A stretch of 64,000 nt of DNA from Daphnia pulex (taxonomy: Eukaryota; Arthropoda; Branchiopoda; Diplostraca; Daphniidae). This document shows, piece by piece, positions 34,811 to 48,066 of this stretch. The first letter of the stretch is position 1. Every line of letters begins with the position of its first letter. Where the stretch lies: positions 8,990,001-9,054,000 of the forward strand of contig NC_060019.1 of NCBI RefSeq assembly GCF_021134715.1, read 5' to 3'. The position numbers and the translations under genes are program-made. Below the pieces are notes generated by a model, which was not told where the DNA came from, made no database searches, and saw only the letters and a program-made list of their open reading frames with translations.

Positions 34811-35775
34811 AATGTGTATCTGTATAAAGAATGCTTTATCGCCAAATTTCCTAGCACAGATCTATTTGAGGAGATCAACTCGTTGCACTAGTTCTTTGCA
34901 TTAGACTTTTAGAGTATTTTAATTCTTGGCAAGCATCCCAAAACAACCGAAAAGGCGAAAAGCAAACTTCGAAACGCTCGTTTTACACACTTGCCTGTGT
35001 GTGTGTAGTCTTCTTAGTTCTTACTCTTCTAGTCTGTCCTTGAAATTTAACGGCCGCCAGAGGACTCTGAAATTTGAAAATTGGCGCCTTATTTATTTAA
35101 GTAAAATTATTTTTCTCAAAACACACAGCCCACAGCTTCGTTCTTGTTTCGTACGTGTAAACATACAGTTAGCTTGCATGACGGTGAAAAAACAATGGGA
35201 ATAAATTTCCCCTTACACACACCACAGTGGAACTTTAGTCCTTTACACGTACAGCTGTTTAATGCCCTGAACGGAACACAGTGAAACAGGATAACTGTTT
35301 ACGGTTCTCATTAAATGGAGATTACGAAAGGCCTGTGATATCGTTATCCGGTATATTTCTTTTAAAACAATAACCACGATAAAAAAATCCCCAATCAGAT
35401 GGAACACGAAGTGAATCACAGAACCTTACACTGTTCACCTAGTAGCCAAATCTTACTATAAAGGATAAGAAAGAAGGATTGTATATTTATTTGTTTGTTG
35501 ATGTACCGGACAAAAAGTCAAGACTAAAGTGAAAACTTGGCGGACACCGACAAGACTTCCCATCCAAGTAACTGAAGAAGAAAAAAAAGCGCAGTGTAAT
35601 TGAAGCGTGAAAAAATTGACTAACACGAAAGAAATCAATGAATAAATGGCGCCGTCACCCTGGACAGACGAAGAATGGCTTTTTTTTATATCTTTAATAA
35701 GGGTACGAATGTTTTTCAAAAACGAAAGAAAAAAATCTACGTCACGAAAAGGAATAGTGATAATACAAATCACGT
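34811..35775. other. Intergenic between two minus-strand genes
   Basis: Upstream region of the ornithine carrier and 3' flank of the TMEM59-like gene. A minus-strand AATAAA at 35486-35491, 285 bases beyond the stop, is a candidate poly(A) signal. No coding exon seen. Confidence 0.5.
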
Positions 35776-37283
35776 TCAAGCCGCGAATATTTTTTCCTTT
35801 TTCTCGTCGTTGAGAGGAGGAGCCATGTAGTTGTCGGCTTCCACGATGTATCCGCTCTTGATCAATGTTTCATAACTAGGAGGATTTAAACTGGTCAAAT
35901 CTCCGGTATCATCGGTGGTTTCTTGAATTTCCTTGGACTGCAATATTTAAGAAATGGATCAGAAAACATTCTCAATATGTTCCAGCATGAGACAAAAACA
36001 TACTTTCTTGTGTTTCATGAAGGCAAGCAAATAGAAAATGCTAATAAATAGCAAGGAAATTGATCCCATCACGATCAGGATAAAGGATAGACGATGTAGC
36101 CACAAGCGAGTGGCGCAGAGAGTCATTTCGGCTGGGTCAACAGATGACATATCATCTCCCATCAAGTTAATAATTTCCACATCTCCTGCAGAAAACTTGT
36201 CATCCAGTTTATTTCCACGGGTAGGGATGTCACCTAAAAGGTCCAAAAGTTGACCAGAGACGCGCGAATGTTGTTGGAGATCTTTAGGAACATCTACAGA
36301 ATGCAATTAAACTATACATTATGGACTTTTCCTAATTTAATTAAAATTGAATTACCATTTTCATTGTCCTCTGTGGACCAGAATGTGGAGGAAACCATAC
36401 CAATGATTGAATTTAGGAAATTCATCTGCTTTTCAGCTTCTTCTAGCAGGTGGTGACTCATCTAATGAACCATTTGCATTTGTCAGTTAAAATTTCAGAT
36501 AATTACTTTTGTACAAAAAACAGAAAGTCACCTCCATGATATTGTCAACTTCTTTTTTGGCAAAATTACAACCAGAAACACAGACACCACGATTTTTTTC
36601 AACAACATAGGCTTCATTGCAATCTGAAACAAAAGTCAATATAGTTACCCAAACACTTAAAATAAAAATCTTTATAAATCTAATTAAACAAAGAAATGCA
36701 CTTACTGCTCACACACAGAAGATGGAATGCAGTTTCATTAAAATCCACCAGGTCTGCTGTTTCAGCATATTCAAAAAAACGGCAGCCTCTTTCACAATCC
36801 TCAACCAATTCTGTTTCCTGCAACATAAAGAAACATAAATTGAGTATTTGCATACTATAGTACAACTATTAATTCTGATCTAAATGTTCAGGCAGTTCTA
36901 AAAATAGTATATATATATATTCCACACACTATTAAAGATGTAATCAGGGCATATTTTATAAAATATTCACAACTTAAAAGAAAATTGTTACTGGGTATTA
37001 AATAATTTCTTTTGTTGCCAGTCAAACATAAACACAATAGGACTTTAATCACATGATAAGTATAAAAATTGCATAGTCAAGAGCCATAAATCCTATGGAT
37101 ATTTCTTATTACAAATATTATTTAAGGAATATAGAGTGTCATTACCGATGATTGGCAGCGATCAATGCAAAGCTTGCTGACGTAACCCTTGGAAATGATA
37201 ATATTGTTTTCCATACCAGAAACAATAGAACCAAGGGCTAGGACAACAAATCCCGCAAACAAGCAATTTGCTGCACGTTTCAT
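35776..37283 (-). CDS. TMEM59: TMEM59-like type I membrane protein (299 aa)
   Basis: Exons (minus): 37283-37146, 36817-36706, 36623-36532, 36461-36356, 36293-36004, 35937-35776; joined frame 900 bases. The frame is open upstream to 37391, but the ATG at 37283 starts a proper signal peptide (MKRAANCLFAGFVVLALGS). The luminal part has paired cysteines in the pattern CIDRCQ, DCERGCRFF, CNEAYVVEKN and CVSGCNFA, followed by an amphipathic stretch. One membrane segment (LSFILIVMGSISLLFISIFY) is in exon 5, then a basic KHKK stop-transfer. The cytoplasmic tail of about 65 residues has PPSY and an overlapping YETL. The cysteine pattern and topology match TMEM59 from memory. Vertebrate TMEM59 acts in Golgi glycosylation control and in endosomal autophagy through a tail motif; whether the tail here does so is not known. 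Confidence 0.8.
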
Positions 37284-37782
37284 CGTGTCCGATGATGAAC
37301 TAATGAATTCAGCAATAAAATTTAATGGGAATAAAGGAACTTGACTGTGACGTCCAATCTGGTATTGAAAACAATATTCTAAATTTCTCACTCACGACTC
37401 TTGTCAAACGCAGCGCAGTGCGACTGATTCTGATTGTAACAACGTTGCCACTTTCGTTATCAGTCACGTGATCCAAATCGATAACGAACTATCTGAGTCA
37501 CTCACTGCATAGCGCTGCACACTACAGTTGAACACTAGAACCACTTTATCTGCGGTTGGCGCTTACAATTTTATAATCTGACTTCAGTTTCATATATTTT
37601 AATTGTTTTTAATAAACGAATAATAAGGAGGGGTAGTTCTATTTCGAAGTCCGTTATGAATTGTCATGAAATATCGTCAATGATTTTTAAAATTACGGCT
37701 AAAGTTTTAAACTCGTATCTTATTTTTTCTGTCCTATTCCCCATCATCCACTGGCACCGGACTAAAAAAAATGCATACAGTA

Positions 37783-39959
37783 TTACACTGATCTTTTGAT
37801 TACACGGGCAAAGCATGGGCGAGGAGCCAATGTCAAGCCGGGAATTGGTTCAAGAGAAGGCAACTCATAGTCCATATCTCTGTGATTGGGAAATTCAAAG
37901 TGAAAGTGTTGCATGAAGGATGTGAAGAAGAGAAAAAGAGAATTCCGCGCAAGCGTTTCTCCAATGCAGCTTCGTTTACCTGAAGTGAAACCGGAAATAC
38001 AGCAAAGAACTATTTAAAATATGTTAGGTAATAGTTACCGAGACTGAAGTTTAACATCTTTTCCGACTTGACAAATTCCCCAGCATCATTCAAATGTCTT
38101 TCCGGGAGAAATTTAGTTGGTTCTGGCCAAATTTCAGGATCGTTGTTAATGGCCCAGAGATTGATAAATACCACTGCTTTCTGGATAAAAATAATCAACG
38201 GATAATAATTAAAGAAAAAGAAAAGAAAAAAATATGAAGGGTTAACAAACCTTTGGTATGACATATCCTTGACATTTCGTGTCCTTTTCCGCTACGTGGG
38301 GTATCGTAACTGGAGCTACTACCCCAAGTCTTTGGATTTCCTGGAGCGTAGCTTCCGTATACGGTAATCTATATTATGTAGAATTCAAGGATCAATTGCT
38401 CAATAAAAACCAAAAAAACAAGGACCAATATTAAAGAAATGCAAAAATGGGTGTGATAATGATATTGATATAATTTGTTAAAGGATGAAGGCGGTTTTGA
38501 CTCTTTTATTTGATGGAATTACCTTCCTCTATCTGCAAGAGATGGTGCTCTTCCTTGTAGGATTTCATCAATCTCGTCTTGAACTTTTTTCTGAATTTTC
38601 GGGTGAAATATCATAAAGAGCAGGGAGAATCCGAGTGTGTGGCTCGTCGTCTCCGATCCGGCAACAAAAATGTCAAAAATAGTGGCCAACAACTGCTCCT
38701 CTGCATGACATTAATACTGTTAATGAATCATTTTCGTCTACATGGTTTTGTGGCCACCAATAACCATGCTCCTATCTAATCGGATACCATCAAAGGTTGA
38801 ATTATTTCTAGACTTTTCTTCATCAAGTTTTTCCAAATAAAGGTCAATAAAGTCGCGAGGCGAATCCGCTTGACGGGTTCTCTGGTGCTCCGCAACCTCT
38901 TCCTGAATGCGCACACAATAAAATCCAATCCCAATTTAAAAAAACACAATTTAGTTATTGTAGGTGTTCTCACCTCGACGTAGGAACGTATGGGTCTAAT
39001 GTACCCCATTAGCTTGTTGTAACCGCTGAGTTCCGGTATGATGAAGCGTAAAATCGGAATTAAGCTCAACCAAGTAGGTCCACCATTGCTGAAACGCATG
39101 AAACCGTGCATGCAAGACGCTAGTTCGTCCATCTTCGGATCTCCTCGCTCGAATCGCCTACTGGAAACCATAACCCACAATATGTTGAGCACGGCAGTGG
39201 TGAATACATTGTCCAATTTGATTACTCCGTCATTAGAGGAATCTACAACATTCTGGCACGACGCAGAAACATTGAATAACAAGGTAAACTTCATTTCGTC
39301 TCAATTGGTAGTACTTTCAAGTCGGATATCATTTCACGAATTTCATCTAAAATCATTCCTTCAAGGGAAGATTTTCCAACGCCAACATCTTTCAGGTGTT
39401 TGATTGTAAACCGCCTCTGCTCTTTCCATAAGTCCCCGTCAGTCATCAAGACACCTAGCGGGGGTTAAACGAAATCAATTTTAGGTTATATAACGCACAA
39501 AAATCGTGTACAAACTTCTGAAATGTAATACCACGAATCAATCCTTTGGTTCGCAGATTGAAATCGAAAGATTTGGGCCTGCCCAAAAGTTCCGTGTTGC
39601 TTAAAGCATCAACAGCAGCCTGGCGGCTAGAAACACAGATGAATTTCCTGTGAAGAAGGATAAGGCCTATTACGGGTCCATACTCTGCCGACAATTTCTG
39701 CATTGCCTTGGAAAGGAAAGGCTCATTTTGCTTGTTCAGAGCTAAGAAACTCAATACTCCCGATGGGCCTGAGAGAGATACACGAAAGATAATGGAACAT
39801 AAATAAACAGTCGCTAACGAAAAAGCAAACTCTAAACAAGTTGTACGAAGAATAACAACCTGGTGGAAAACCGGCAGGTTTCCACAGTAGTTTAATGTAC
39901 CACAACACCATCCAGCAGACAAGGAACAAAATGAAATAATAAACTATTAACGGCAGCAT
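37783..39959 (-). CDS. Cytochrome P450, CYP2 clan (501 aa)
   Basis: Membrane-anchored monooxygenase of the endoplasmic reticulum. Exons (minus): 39959-39860, 39768-39532, 39454-39315, 39252-38974, 38902-38788, 38700-38523, 38368-38251, 38180-38039, 37979-37783; joined frame 1506 bases. An N-terminal anchor (MLPLIVYYFILFLVCWMVLW) is followed by a Pro-rich hinge (PAGFPPGPSG). Then come WKEQRRFTIKHLKD (C helix), the I-helix AGSETTS (304-310), the K-helix Glu360-x-x-Arg363 (EIQR), FLPERHL, and the haem loop FSLGKRSCIGE with Cys441 as the ligand. All catalytic hallmarks are intact. Family features place it in the CYP2 clan; it may belong to the expanded CYP370 group known from Daphnia, which I could not verify. 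It is a single copy here. Substrate unknown. Confidence 0.95.
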
Positions 39960-42900
39960 TACAACTTCGCGTCACGTCAAGCTGACAACTTAAAATAGAC
40001 TGTATTATTCAAGCGACTTCGACGAAAGGCCTGAAGGTGGGGAAAACACGTTTCACCTGAGGAACTTGCAATAAGAATGCAAACAGTCCATATACAGCCA
40101 TTTGAGGTCAGCGGGACCGCGCGTGGTTGGAAATTTAACCACTGTCAGCAGCTATATTTCTCATTATCTCGAGTCTCTTTCCAATTTCCCAGGGTTTAGA
40201 GAGAGAAAAAAAAAACATGCTGCAAACCTCACCACATAGATCATACATGCAATTCACATTTCAAGGCGCTATTCCCATTAATCAAACGATTCACCATCCC
40301 TTGTATCAAATAAATAACGAAAATTGTCGAGGGACTGCATCAGCAATGATCGTCCAAATTCGTACCGTAGGTGTGAAATTGTTGAATCGTACACGTGAAG
40401 TAGAAGATGAAAGTCTTCTAAGCGAAGTGGTCTTCTGAGCGTCTTCATCCTGCGTTATTTAAAAAAATAATTTTTTAAACAAAAATCAAGATGACAAAAA
40501 TTAGAAAACAGGATAAATTATAAATGAAACAAGAATAAACTAGCAACAGACCACTACAGGTTACAACAAATGTTTCGATTTTCCTTGAATTTTTGCTGTT
40601 ATAGCTGATAACGGACTATGCATAGTCATAATCAACAAAAAACTTGTTTTTACAATGGCACTGTTTACATTTGAAAAATTTTGTTATTCCGTTGCCAAAA
40701 TGAAATATTTCTAAAATAAAACTTAAAGGAATCAGAATCCCGTTTTGCTTTCTGCTTGCCAATAACTCAATAAATTAATAGAAAAACATGCTGAAAAAAG
40801 GCGTGGGGCTAAAAGGTAGCTCTTACAGCGCTGATAGATTTTGAAAGTCTTCCATACATGCACGCACCCAATTATAGTTTTTGAGTGCTTACCTTCATGA
40901 AAAAGGACCGAATATTGATCCGATGTATTGAATGTATACAACCAAAGGATTCAGCAAGTGTGCGAAATTACGTTACATAATTTCAAATTTCATACCATCT
41001 TAAAGTAGGCTGTAACGCCATTCTGTGAAATGCAAACAGATTTAAGAGTTTAGTCAGATATATTCAGCTTATGCTTATGCTTTGATAAAAATGTCTTCTT
41101 AATATCAATAATAAGTCACAGGCTGAAAATAGTTTTCACACAACACTTTATTGACTTTTAGTGATATTGAAAATAACTAAATAAAGAATAAGTATGAATA
41201 ATATTGTTTACTAACAGCTGGAAGCAAAATAATATCAGCTAGCTGCAGCTAGTAAGAAAAACTAATTTAAAAAAACTGTGTGGACCTTTAGAGTTAGTTT
41301 TATGATTTTTTTTTTCTAAAATATATATCATAAAATGTCTTTTATATTATTATAATGTCTATCTACCTTTAGTAAAATTTGCAAAGGCAACGGTCAGCAC
41401 CAGCACCTGTAGGTCCTAGTCAGCGTTTTATAGGTGTGTGCCACCTTTTCAATTGAAAGAAGAACAATTATCAACAAAGGAATTACTTGAGATAGAAGAT
41501 ATGTTATTTGATAATCAATTGTTTCTACTGGAATGGTTTGTGAAGAAGCAGAAAAGACGTTGGATTATCATAACTCAATCTCACATATTAATTTGCTCCA
41601 TACCGAACACTATGACAAGAAGTGTGAAACTTGAAATCGATTTCTTGGTCATCTACCTTTCCAAACAATTTGAACACGGATGCACGATTTTTCCAAGCAA
41701 AACTAAAAACGGATTGATCACGTGGACAGACAAATGCAACATTTGGCTCCATCACGTGCACAATTTACTTGTTTCAAACATTACTGTGATAAAACCGGGC
41801 AAAGATCTCAAAGAAATATTATTAATTCTTACTTTAAACTAAGTATTGATTACAATAATAAATTTCTTACATTTTTCGAATGTAACCACACATTGTTGTT
41901 TCAAAGTCTAGCAGACGATTTACTGTTAATTGTTGAGATATAGTGTTGCACTAGTTCACAATTTTCATTTCTCAGGATGATGTTGGTGGAAATCTGAAAA
42001 TGGTGATTCCGTTCTTTCTTTTATTCGTAAGATTATTCACTATAAATAGCGTTGTAAATAAGAATCCAGTCGGAGGAGTGTATCGAGGAAAGAAACTCGT
42101 AATAAAAAGAGAGTAGGAACTTTAGATGTGTACCTAAAATGCGATCGCACAGAAAGTGCAATATATAAACCGGGGGCATCAAAAGGAACAGAAAACAGCT
42201 AGGAAAATAACAGTCTAGAAAGAAGAGGGAAAAAAAAGATGCAGCAGGAAATAAAAGGCTGATGAGCTTGTATGTTTGGATAGATTCAGCACATCGGCGA
42301 TACGGTCTAGGCTGGCGGACTGCTCATTCACGCTCCGCCGTTTCTTTATCGCTTGATGCTGCTCTTCTCCTTTTTATGTATTTGTTTTTCCTCGGAGAAA
42401 GAAAAGGAAACATATGCAGTGCACAACTATACGTCTTAACTATATATATTAAGTTGTCGCTCCTATATAGTTAAGATTCTCCGAATTCGGCTAGTGACGC
42501 AGCACTGTTCTTAAAAATTACATCACAACCGACGCTTTCTTCAATCTTTTCATCGTGAAAATAAAAGTCAGCAGCGCCTGTTTTGCTTAATTATTAGTTA
42601 CATTGATTCTGTGTAGAATCTTCGTTGTGGATGGATCGATGACAGATATCAACAATTTAGCTTAGATAGATAGAACATGCAGCGCTGCGCTTTATTTACA
42701 CCTCTAATACCAACTGGGAGGTGCGTGTAGTCTGCATTTGCATACAACATTGAATCCGTTCGGACTGGTTGGGACCACGTATATAAATGCAACATGGGAC
42801 GCAGCATCTGTGCTGATGGTCCAAATGTGTACCCTGAATATCTGTCCACGTAGGTCTATACACATATATTTCCGATTCGGGAGGTTTATAAGGAACTTGA

Positions 42901-45900
42901 TAAACTCTATAGAGCAGCATACAGAAGCAGCAGCTAGTGCAAAGCAGCTAGTCGCTGCCGATCAATAACACTCCGGGTCTCTTTCTCCGGTCCTCTCTCT
43001 CTCTATAGATGTACAATTGTACAGATTGCACATATATTTATTCTTTTGTATTTACACACACAGATATCTGTGTGCCATATTTCATTTTCCCATATACTGC
43101 GAGCTGTGCTGTGTCGACCATCATTTATACCCACTGCACACTAGTCCATTTCTATTTGGCGCCCAACATTCTCTTTTTGTGTTGGACAAGTTCATTTTCA
43201 ATCGTGAGTGCTTCATTAAACAACATATAGGCTCTCTTGCCTTCATTATTGCCTACTTAAGGGCCGTCGCTCCTCTATCACAAACGAATTATGCAATAGC
43301 TGTCTATTGACTCTGTTGCAGCTCTTTTATTATTCTCATCGCCCAATTAGTTGGCCCCCCGCCGGTTGATGATTAACCTCTCCTCCTCATTATATGCAGC
43401 TCGAAGAAATATGCAGAATAGGCGAAATGAATGGCATCAAATGTGTTGCTGTTCCGGCCGAATCACCTGTACTTATAACACGGCCAATGGCCAGCAACCA
43501 AAGGGACACGTGCACAGCAGAGAGCGATAGACTCCTTCACGTTGTATAGCGCCCCTATAGCGCCTATATCGCTGTGGCGATATATACAGCGGCATCTCGA
43601 TTCAAGTTGTCTTCAGTCGTGGCTTGCAGCAGCTCGTGGCTGGCTGTCGACATTCGTGCATCCCGTCCGACGCCAGCACAGATCCTATATACTCGAGGGT
43701 TTCACGATTTTTTCACGTTCCCGCAGAGTGTGCCAACACATTTCGATATCGTGTGTTTCATCCCGATTGGCCTCACGCCAGAAAAAAAGCAACTGTTTTT
43801 AATAGAGATTGTGGATTATAACGTTCCAGCCAACAAGGATTAACGGATTATTATTCGCTGTGGGCAATATTATACCTTTCATTTCTCCGGAAAGCGGGAT
43901 CGCTCCTTTTATTTTTGGTTGGGGGGAGTTGTTCGGGTTGAAGACATCAAAGAGACGTCGTCTCCAATATATCACGCAGATAGAAAATACCGGAGGAATC
44001 CAGCCGCGTCGTCTTTGATTTGACAGACAATAGGCTGTTGATGCTCCAGGATTTTTTTTCGAGGGGGATCGAGTAGGATCTTTGATAGAACGTGAAATCG
44101 AGAGGTATCAGAGATTAGAGACTCAGCCCAAGATGCCAATGAACCGCTATCTATATTCAAACTGACTAATAACAATAGCCCTAGACTCATCAAACAAACA
44201 AAAGAAGTTGCATCGGAAACATCAGAGAGACGCGGTGGAATTTCAACAGCAGCAGAAGCAGCAAGGGAATTATTTAGTAGGAGACCATCAAGTTGCCGGC
44301 TTTATACCGAGGTGAGTAGCATATTATACATACGTGGATTTCACCAGTTCGCTACTTCTATTATTATATAGAGTTCAACCCCCCCGGGGGGTTCATTTGA
44401 ATTATCCAAGCGGGCGGCACAAAGATGTAAGGATGTGTAGTATCGAGAAACTGTTTAAGCTCAATTCCTATACACGAATGACAACAGCCGCTTTAATACC
44501 TCTCATTTCAAACTGAATAATTATTAATAGCCTACTCACATTCTTCCGGCCGATCAATATGTATAGCAGCGCAGCAGTAGTACCTTTGAATATAATCGTT
44601 CCGTTCCTGTTTAGAATTAGTAATCCATTTCAAGTTGATGCCGAAATTATTTTGATACGCAGTACATGTATAACCTCGTGTGTAATGTGGAGGTCGCCAC
44701 TGCTGTCCGTGTAATCAGCCAACGTAAATAAAGAGCGGCCGACTAATAGAAATAATGATGGTAGCTACTAGCATAGTCGTCATCATGTGGGGAGTAAGAC
44801 AGTGATTACACATGTCTGCCGAGCTCACTACTATACTAAAAACATGATGGAAGGAAAGTTGCTGGGTAGAAAAAAAAAGTAGCCGGACGTTTGTGTCCCG
44901 CATTTTGTTTATGGCCTTTTCCTATACCCCCTGCTGTATAGTCGGCGTGTCTAAGAGCTGAGGAGATAATATATGGCCAATAAGATGTAATGCTGTGGAA
45001 GACGCCGTTTGCCGCCCAATATTTCATCCGCGATTCAATTGCTGAAGAAGAAGAAAAAACAAACGCCAAAAAAGATGATGGGCGCATTCAACACTACTAA
45101 AGCTGTGCTCCGTATATAACAACGGAGCATCGAGAGTCGAGGCTTTTGACAATCATTTGAATTCAGTGAATCTTTTCAGCTGCTGTTTTTATCGAGTCGT
45201 GGTGTGTCGACTTTGACTCGTCCTGCGTTCACTTGCCAGCCGAGATAATTCTATCTCTCTCTCCTCCTGAATACAGATCTACACTTTGAAACTGTATGTA
45301 TATAAATCGAGGGTAGTACTACCTATATATAGGGTGCATAAGAAAAGAAGCCCCGTGTTGTATAAAGTTCCAAAAGCCTCTGGGGGACTATAGAGACAGC
45401 AAGAACAGTCTCTATATAAAGATATATCTGTATTTTCTGTCAAATATCGTTTTTCTTTTTTCTTTCTTTATTTTTCCCCCTTGCGCATCGATCGATCCTT
45501 TTGTTTCTCCCGCGCGCTCAAGTACCAGCATCAGCCGAAAGCGTATTAGGATACAGTTGGGCTATTTTGCGATTTCTCTCTATTTCACTTGTGCGCTGCT
45601 GTTGCGTCTTTTTATTTTGTTGGTGGGGAGATCATTTAAGTGAAGCTTCCGCGTTGTCTCCCAGGACGACAGCCCATATCCAAACAGATTCCTGATGAGC
45701 CGGTATATAGAATGTATATACATGCCCTTCAGCACTTGGATTTCTCCCCGTTTCATTTTGGTGAAAATCAATTTCAAAATTCACGCGTGAACGGAAAGTG
45801 AAATCCTTGCTCGGGAATGGGATATTATATAGCTGGATTCAACCCGTGGAAAGGAGAACAACCATTCTTCAAATGTTAATCGCAGCAGAGTATGTGAGTA

Positions 45901-48045
45901 GAGGTCGTGAATGTAGTCGCGCAATGATACGGAGAAATAGGAACCAGCTCGTTCACGGTGGACGAACGCACGCGGAGACGCACCGGAAACAATGTTAATA
46001 ATACAATAGGTCAGTGTTCTGTGAACCCCTCGTGAATAGAGGCCAGAGGACCCAATGTGCATTGGCCAGCAACGTCCGGCATCACTGAATGGGAAAGAAA
46101 GAAGGTGAATAGACTTTTCGCTCCCGCAACCTGCGCAACCAGTGCCGCCGTCAATTCGATACCTCGGTGCACTTATTGTATATGTAATAGTAGAGAGTTG
46201 GACCAAGATAATAGGAGCTGGACAGCATCAGTTGCGGACTGTCGACACACAATATTACACTGCCGCACACAAAAGGGCCAGGCTCCACAGTTGTTGACAC
46301 GCCCGCTGCACACCACCCACAACACATTTAGGCGAATTGAGTGCGTGTGTGTGCGGATGCTCGAAATAATTGCAAAGAAATATAGACAACAGACGAGGGA
46401 TAGGGTGGCGCAGTACAAACGAATCTGTGTGTCATCGTGATATGACGGACGCTCTGGGGGATATATCGACATTCCAATAACAAAAGGGCCAATATAATAA
46501 GAAACAGCACAGGCTTATACGACGGGAGCAGAAAAATTCCATTAGGTTGTTGACGTGACGGCGTCAACTCTGACTAACTGTTTATTCTACGGATGAAGAA
46601 GAAGAACTTTTTTCTTCTTCCGCCATTCAATGCGGAAGAAGAAGAAAAAGTGTTGAACAAACATTTACTGCCAATCGGATGAAAAGGGGAGTGCACACAT
46701 CAGCCGATTGTTGATATGCTATACAAAGTTATAGATCCATCTCTCTCTGCTCTATCCTATACGATGATGCGGATGAGCGGGCGGAAGAAGTGGCTTCCTT
46801 ATAATCTCTTCTTCTTATATTTCCCCTCCAACCAACAACGTTAAACGTCAACACCTATTGAAAGGATAGATGCTATATTGACGCCGACTCGAGAATGCAG
46901 CATCCGCACCGTATAGAGATTATTCTATTTTTACTCGACGTTAATATGACTAATTTGATGGGTGCAATACGCAACTAGACAGGCATTTCACGTTCGAGAG
47001 ACTCGACAGCTCACAAACAGTAGAGTAGTGTGTGTATATACTGATATTATCTCATCTGGACGTGTAACATACACACACTAGCGGACGCGTGTTGATTGAA
47101 TACCCAAAAGGTTTAGACGGATGTGGGGCACACCAAGGGCTATTGAGACGTGCTGAAGTAGCAGCCAGCCCCTGGACTCCCTGTGCGATTTCCATCAACT
47201 CTCTACATACACACACCCAGGACATCATCAACTATTTGCCACGGATCCTTCTTTTTTCTTCCTTTTGGAGATGATTTATGTACAGAGAGGGGCCATCATC
47301 AGTCCACATCTTTTACCGTGGTCCCCATCACATACACACAGCCCCCGCCTTGATGCCGGAGCAAAGAAAATACATGTTAAATAGTCTTATAATAATATTA
47401 CAGAGAATTCTATCTCTTACTTATTTCTTTAGATATGTGTGATGAGGCCAATCGAATCGTAAATCGTTAGTTATTGCTATTATATGCTCCTAGACATTAT
47501 TATAAGGCCTATATAGACTGATATAGCGTGTGTGGGCGAGCACAGCGCGCGAGTTTTATTGGAATAAGGTTCGTCGTGTGATGGATCGATGCTACTGCAT
47601 AACTGGGATGTCGAATCAATCGATATCACATGCCTGTCTTCTGCTACAGCCTCCTCTCCGCTTCTACTACTACACATCGGGCCGTCTTTTCTTAGATGTA
47701 TAGGAGTGTGTGAATAGTGTCAGATTGCCAAGTTCTGGTCGTCCTATTAAAGAAGTCATCAGCAGCTAAAGGCATCATCACGCTCAGCCGTGCCACTGTG
47801 TGTGTGTATATAGGATCGGAGCGCGTATGTAGCTCGTTGATTTGGCCGGCTGCCCTTCTTATTCCATCCGATGGAGCAGATTCCGTCACCATTTCCGTTT
47901 TGCTTAGACACTTTTATTTTTATTTTTATTAGTTGCCTTATCAACTAAGGCGAAAGTATTGCTCTAGAAACTGTTTCAAATATCCGACCGGAAATATCTA
48001 CTCGTCGAATGGCAATCAACATTTTCTTCTTCTTCTTCTTCTTAG
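39960..48045. other. Long gene-poor stretch
   Basis: About 8 kb without a gene I recognise. At 41438-41842 (+) a 134-codon frame (starting at GTG) has a balanced composition but no known domain. From about 42,000 the DNA has many short GA/CT, TATA and CA repeats. The gene that begins at 48067 has a splice acceptor just before its start codon, so at least one untranslated 5' exon and its promoter should lie somewhere in this stretch. Confidence 0.5.
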
Positions 48046-48066
48046 CAGCAGAGGCAAAGTTCAAGG
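48038..48066 (+). promoter_or_regulatory. Splice acceptor and 5' leader before the CUB/LDLa start codon
   Basis: A run of CTT repeats ends in TTAG at 48042-48045, a textbook pyrimidine tract and acceptor, about 20 bases before the ATG at 48067. The first coding exon is therefore probably not the first exon of the gene. Confidence 0.6.
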
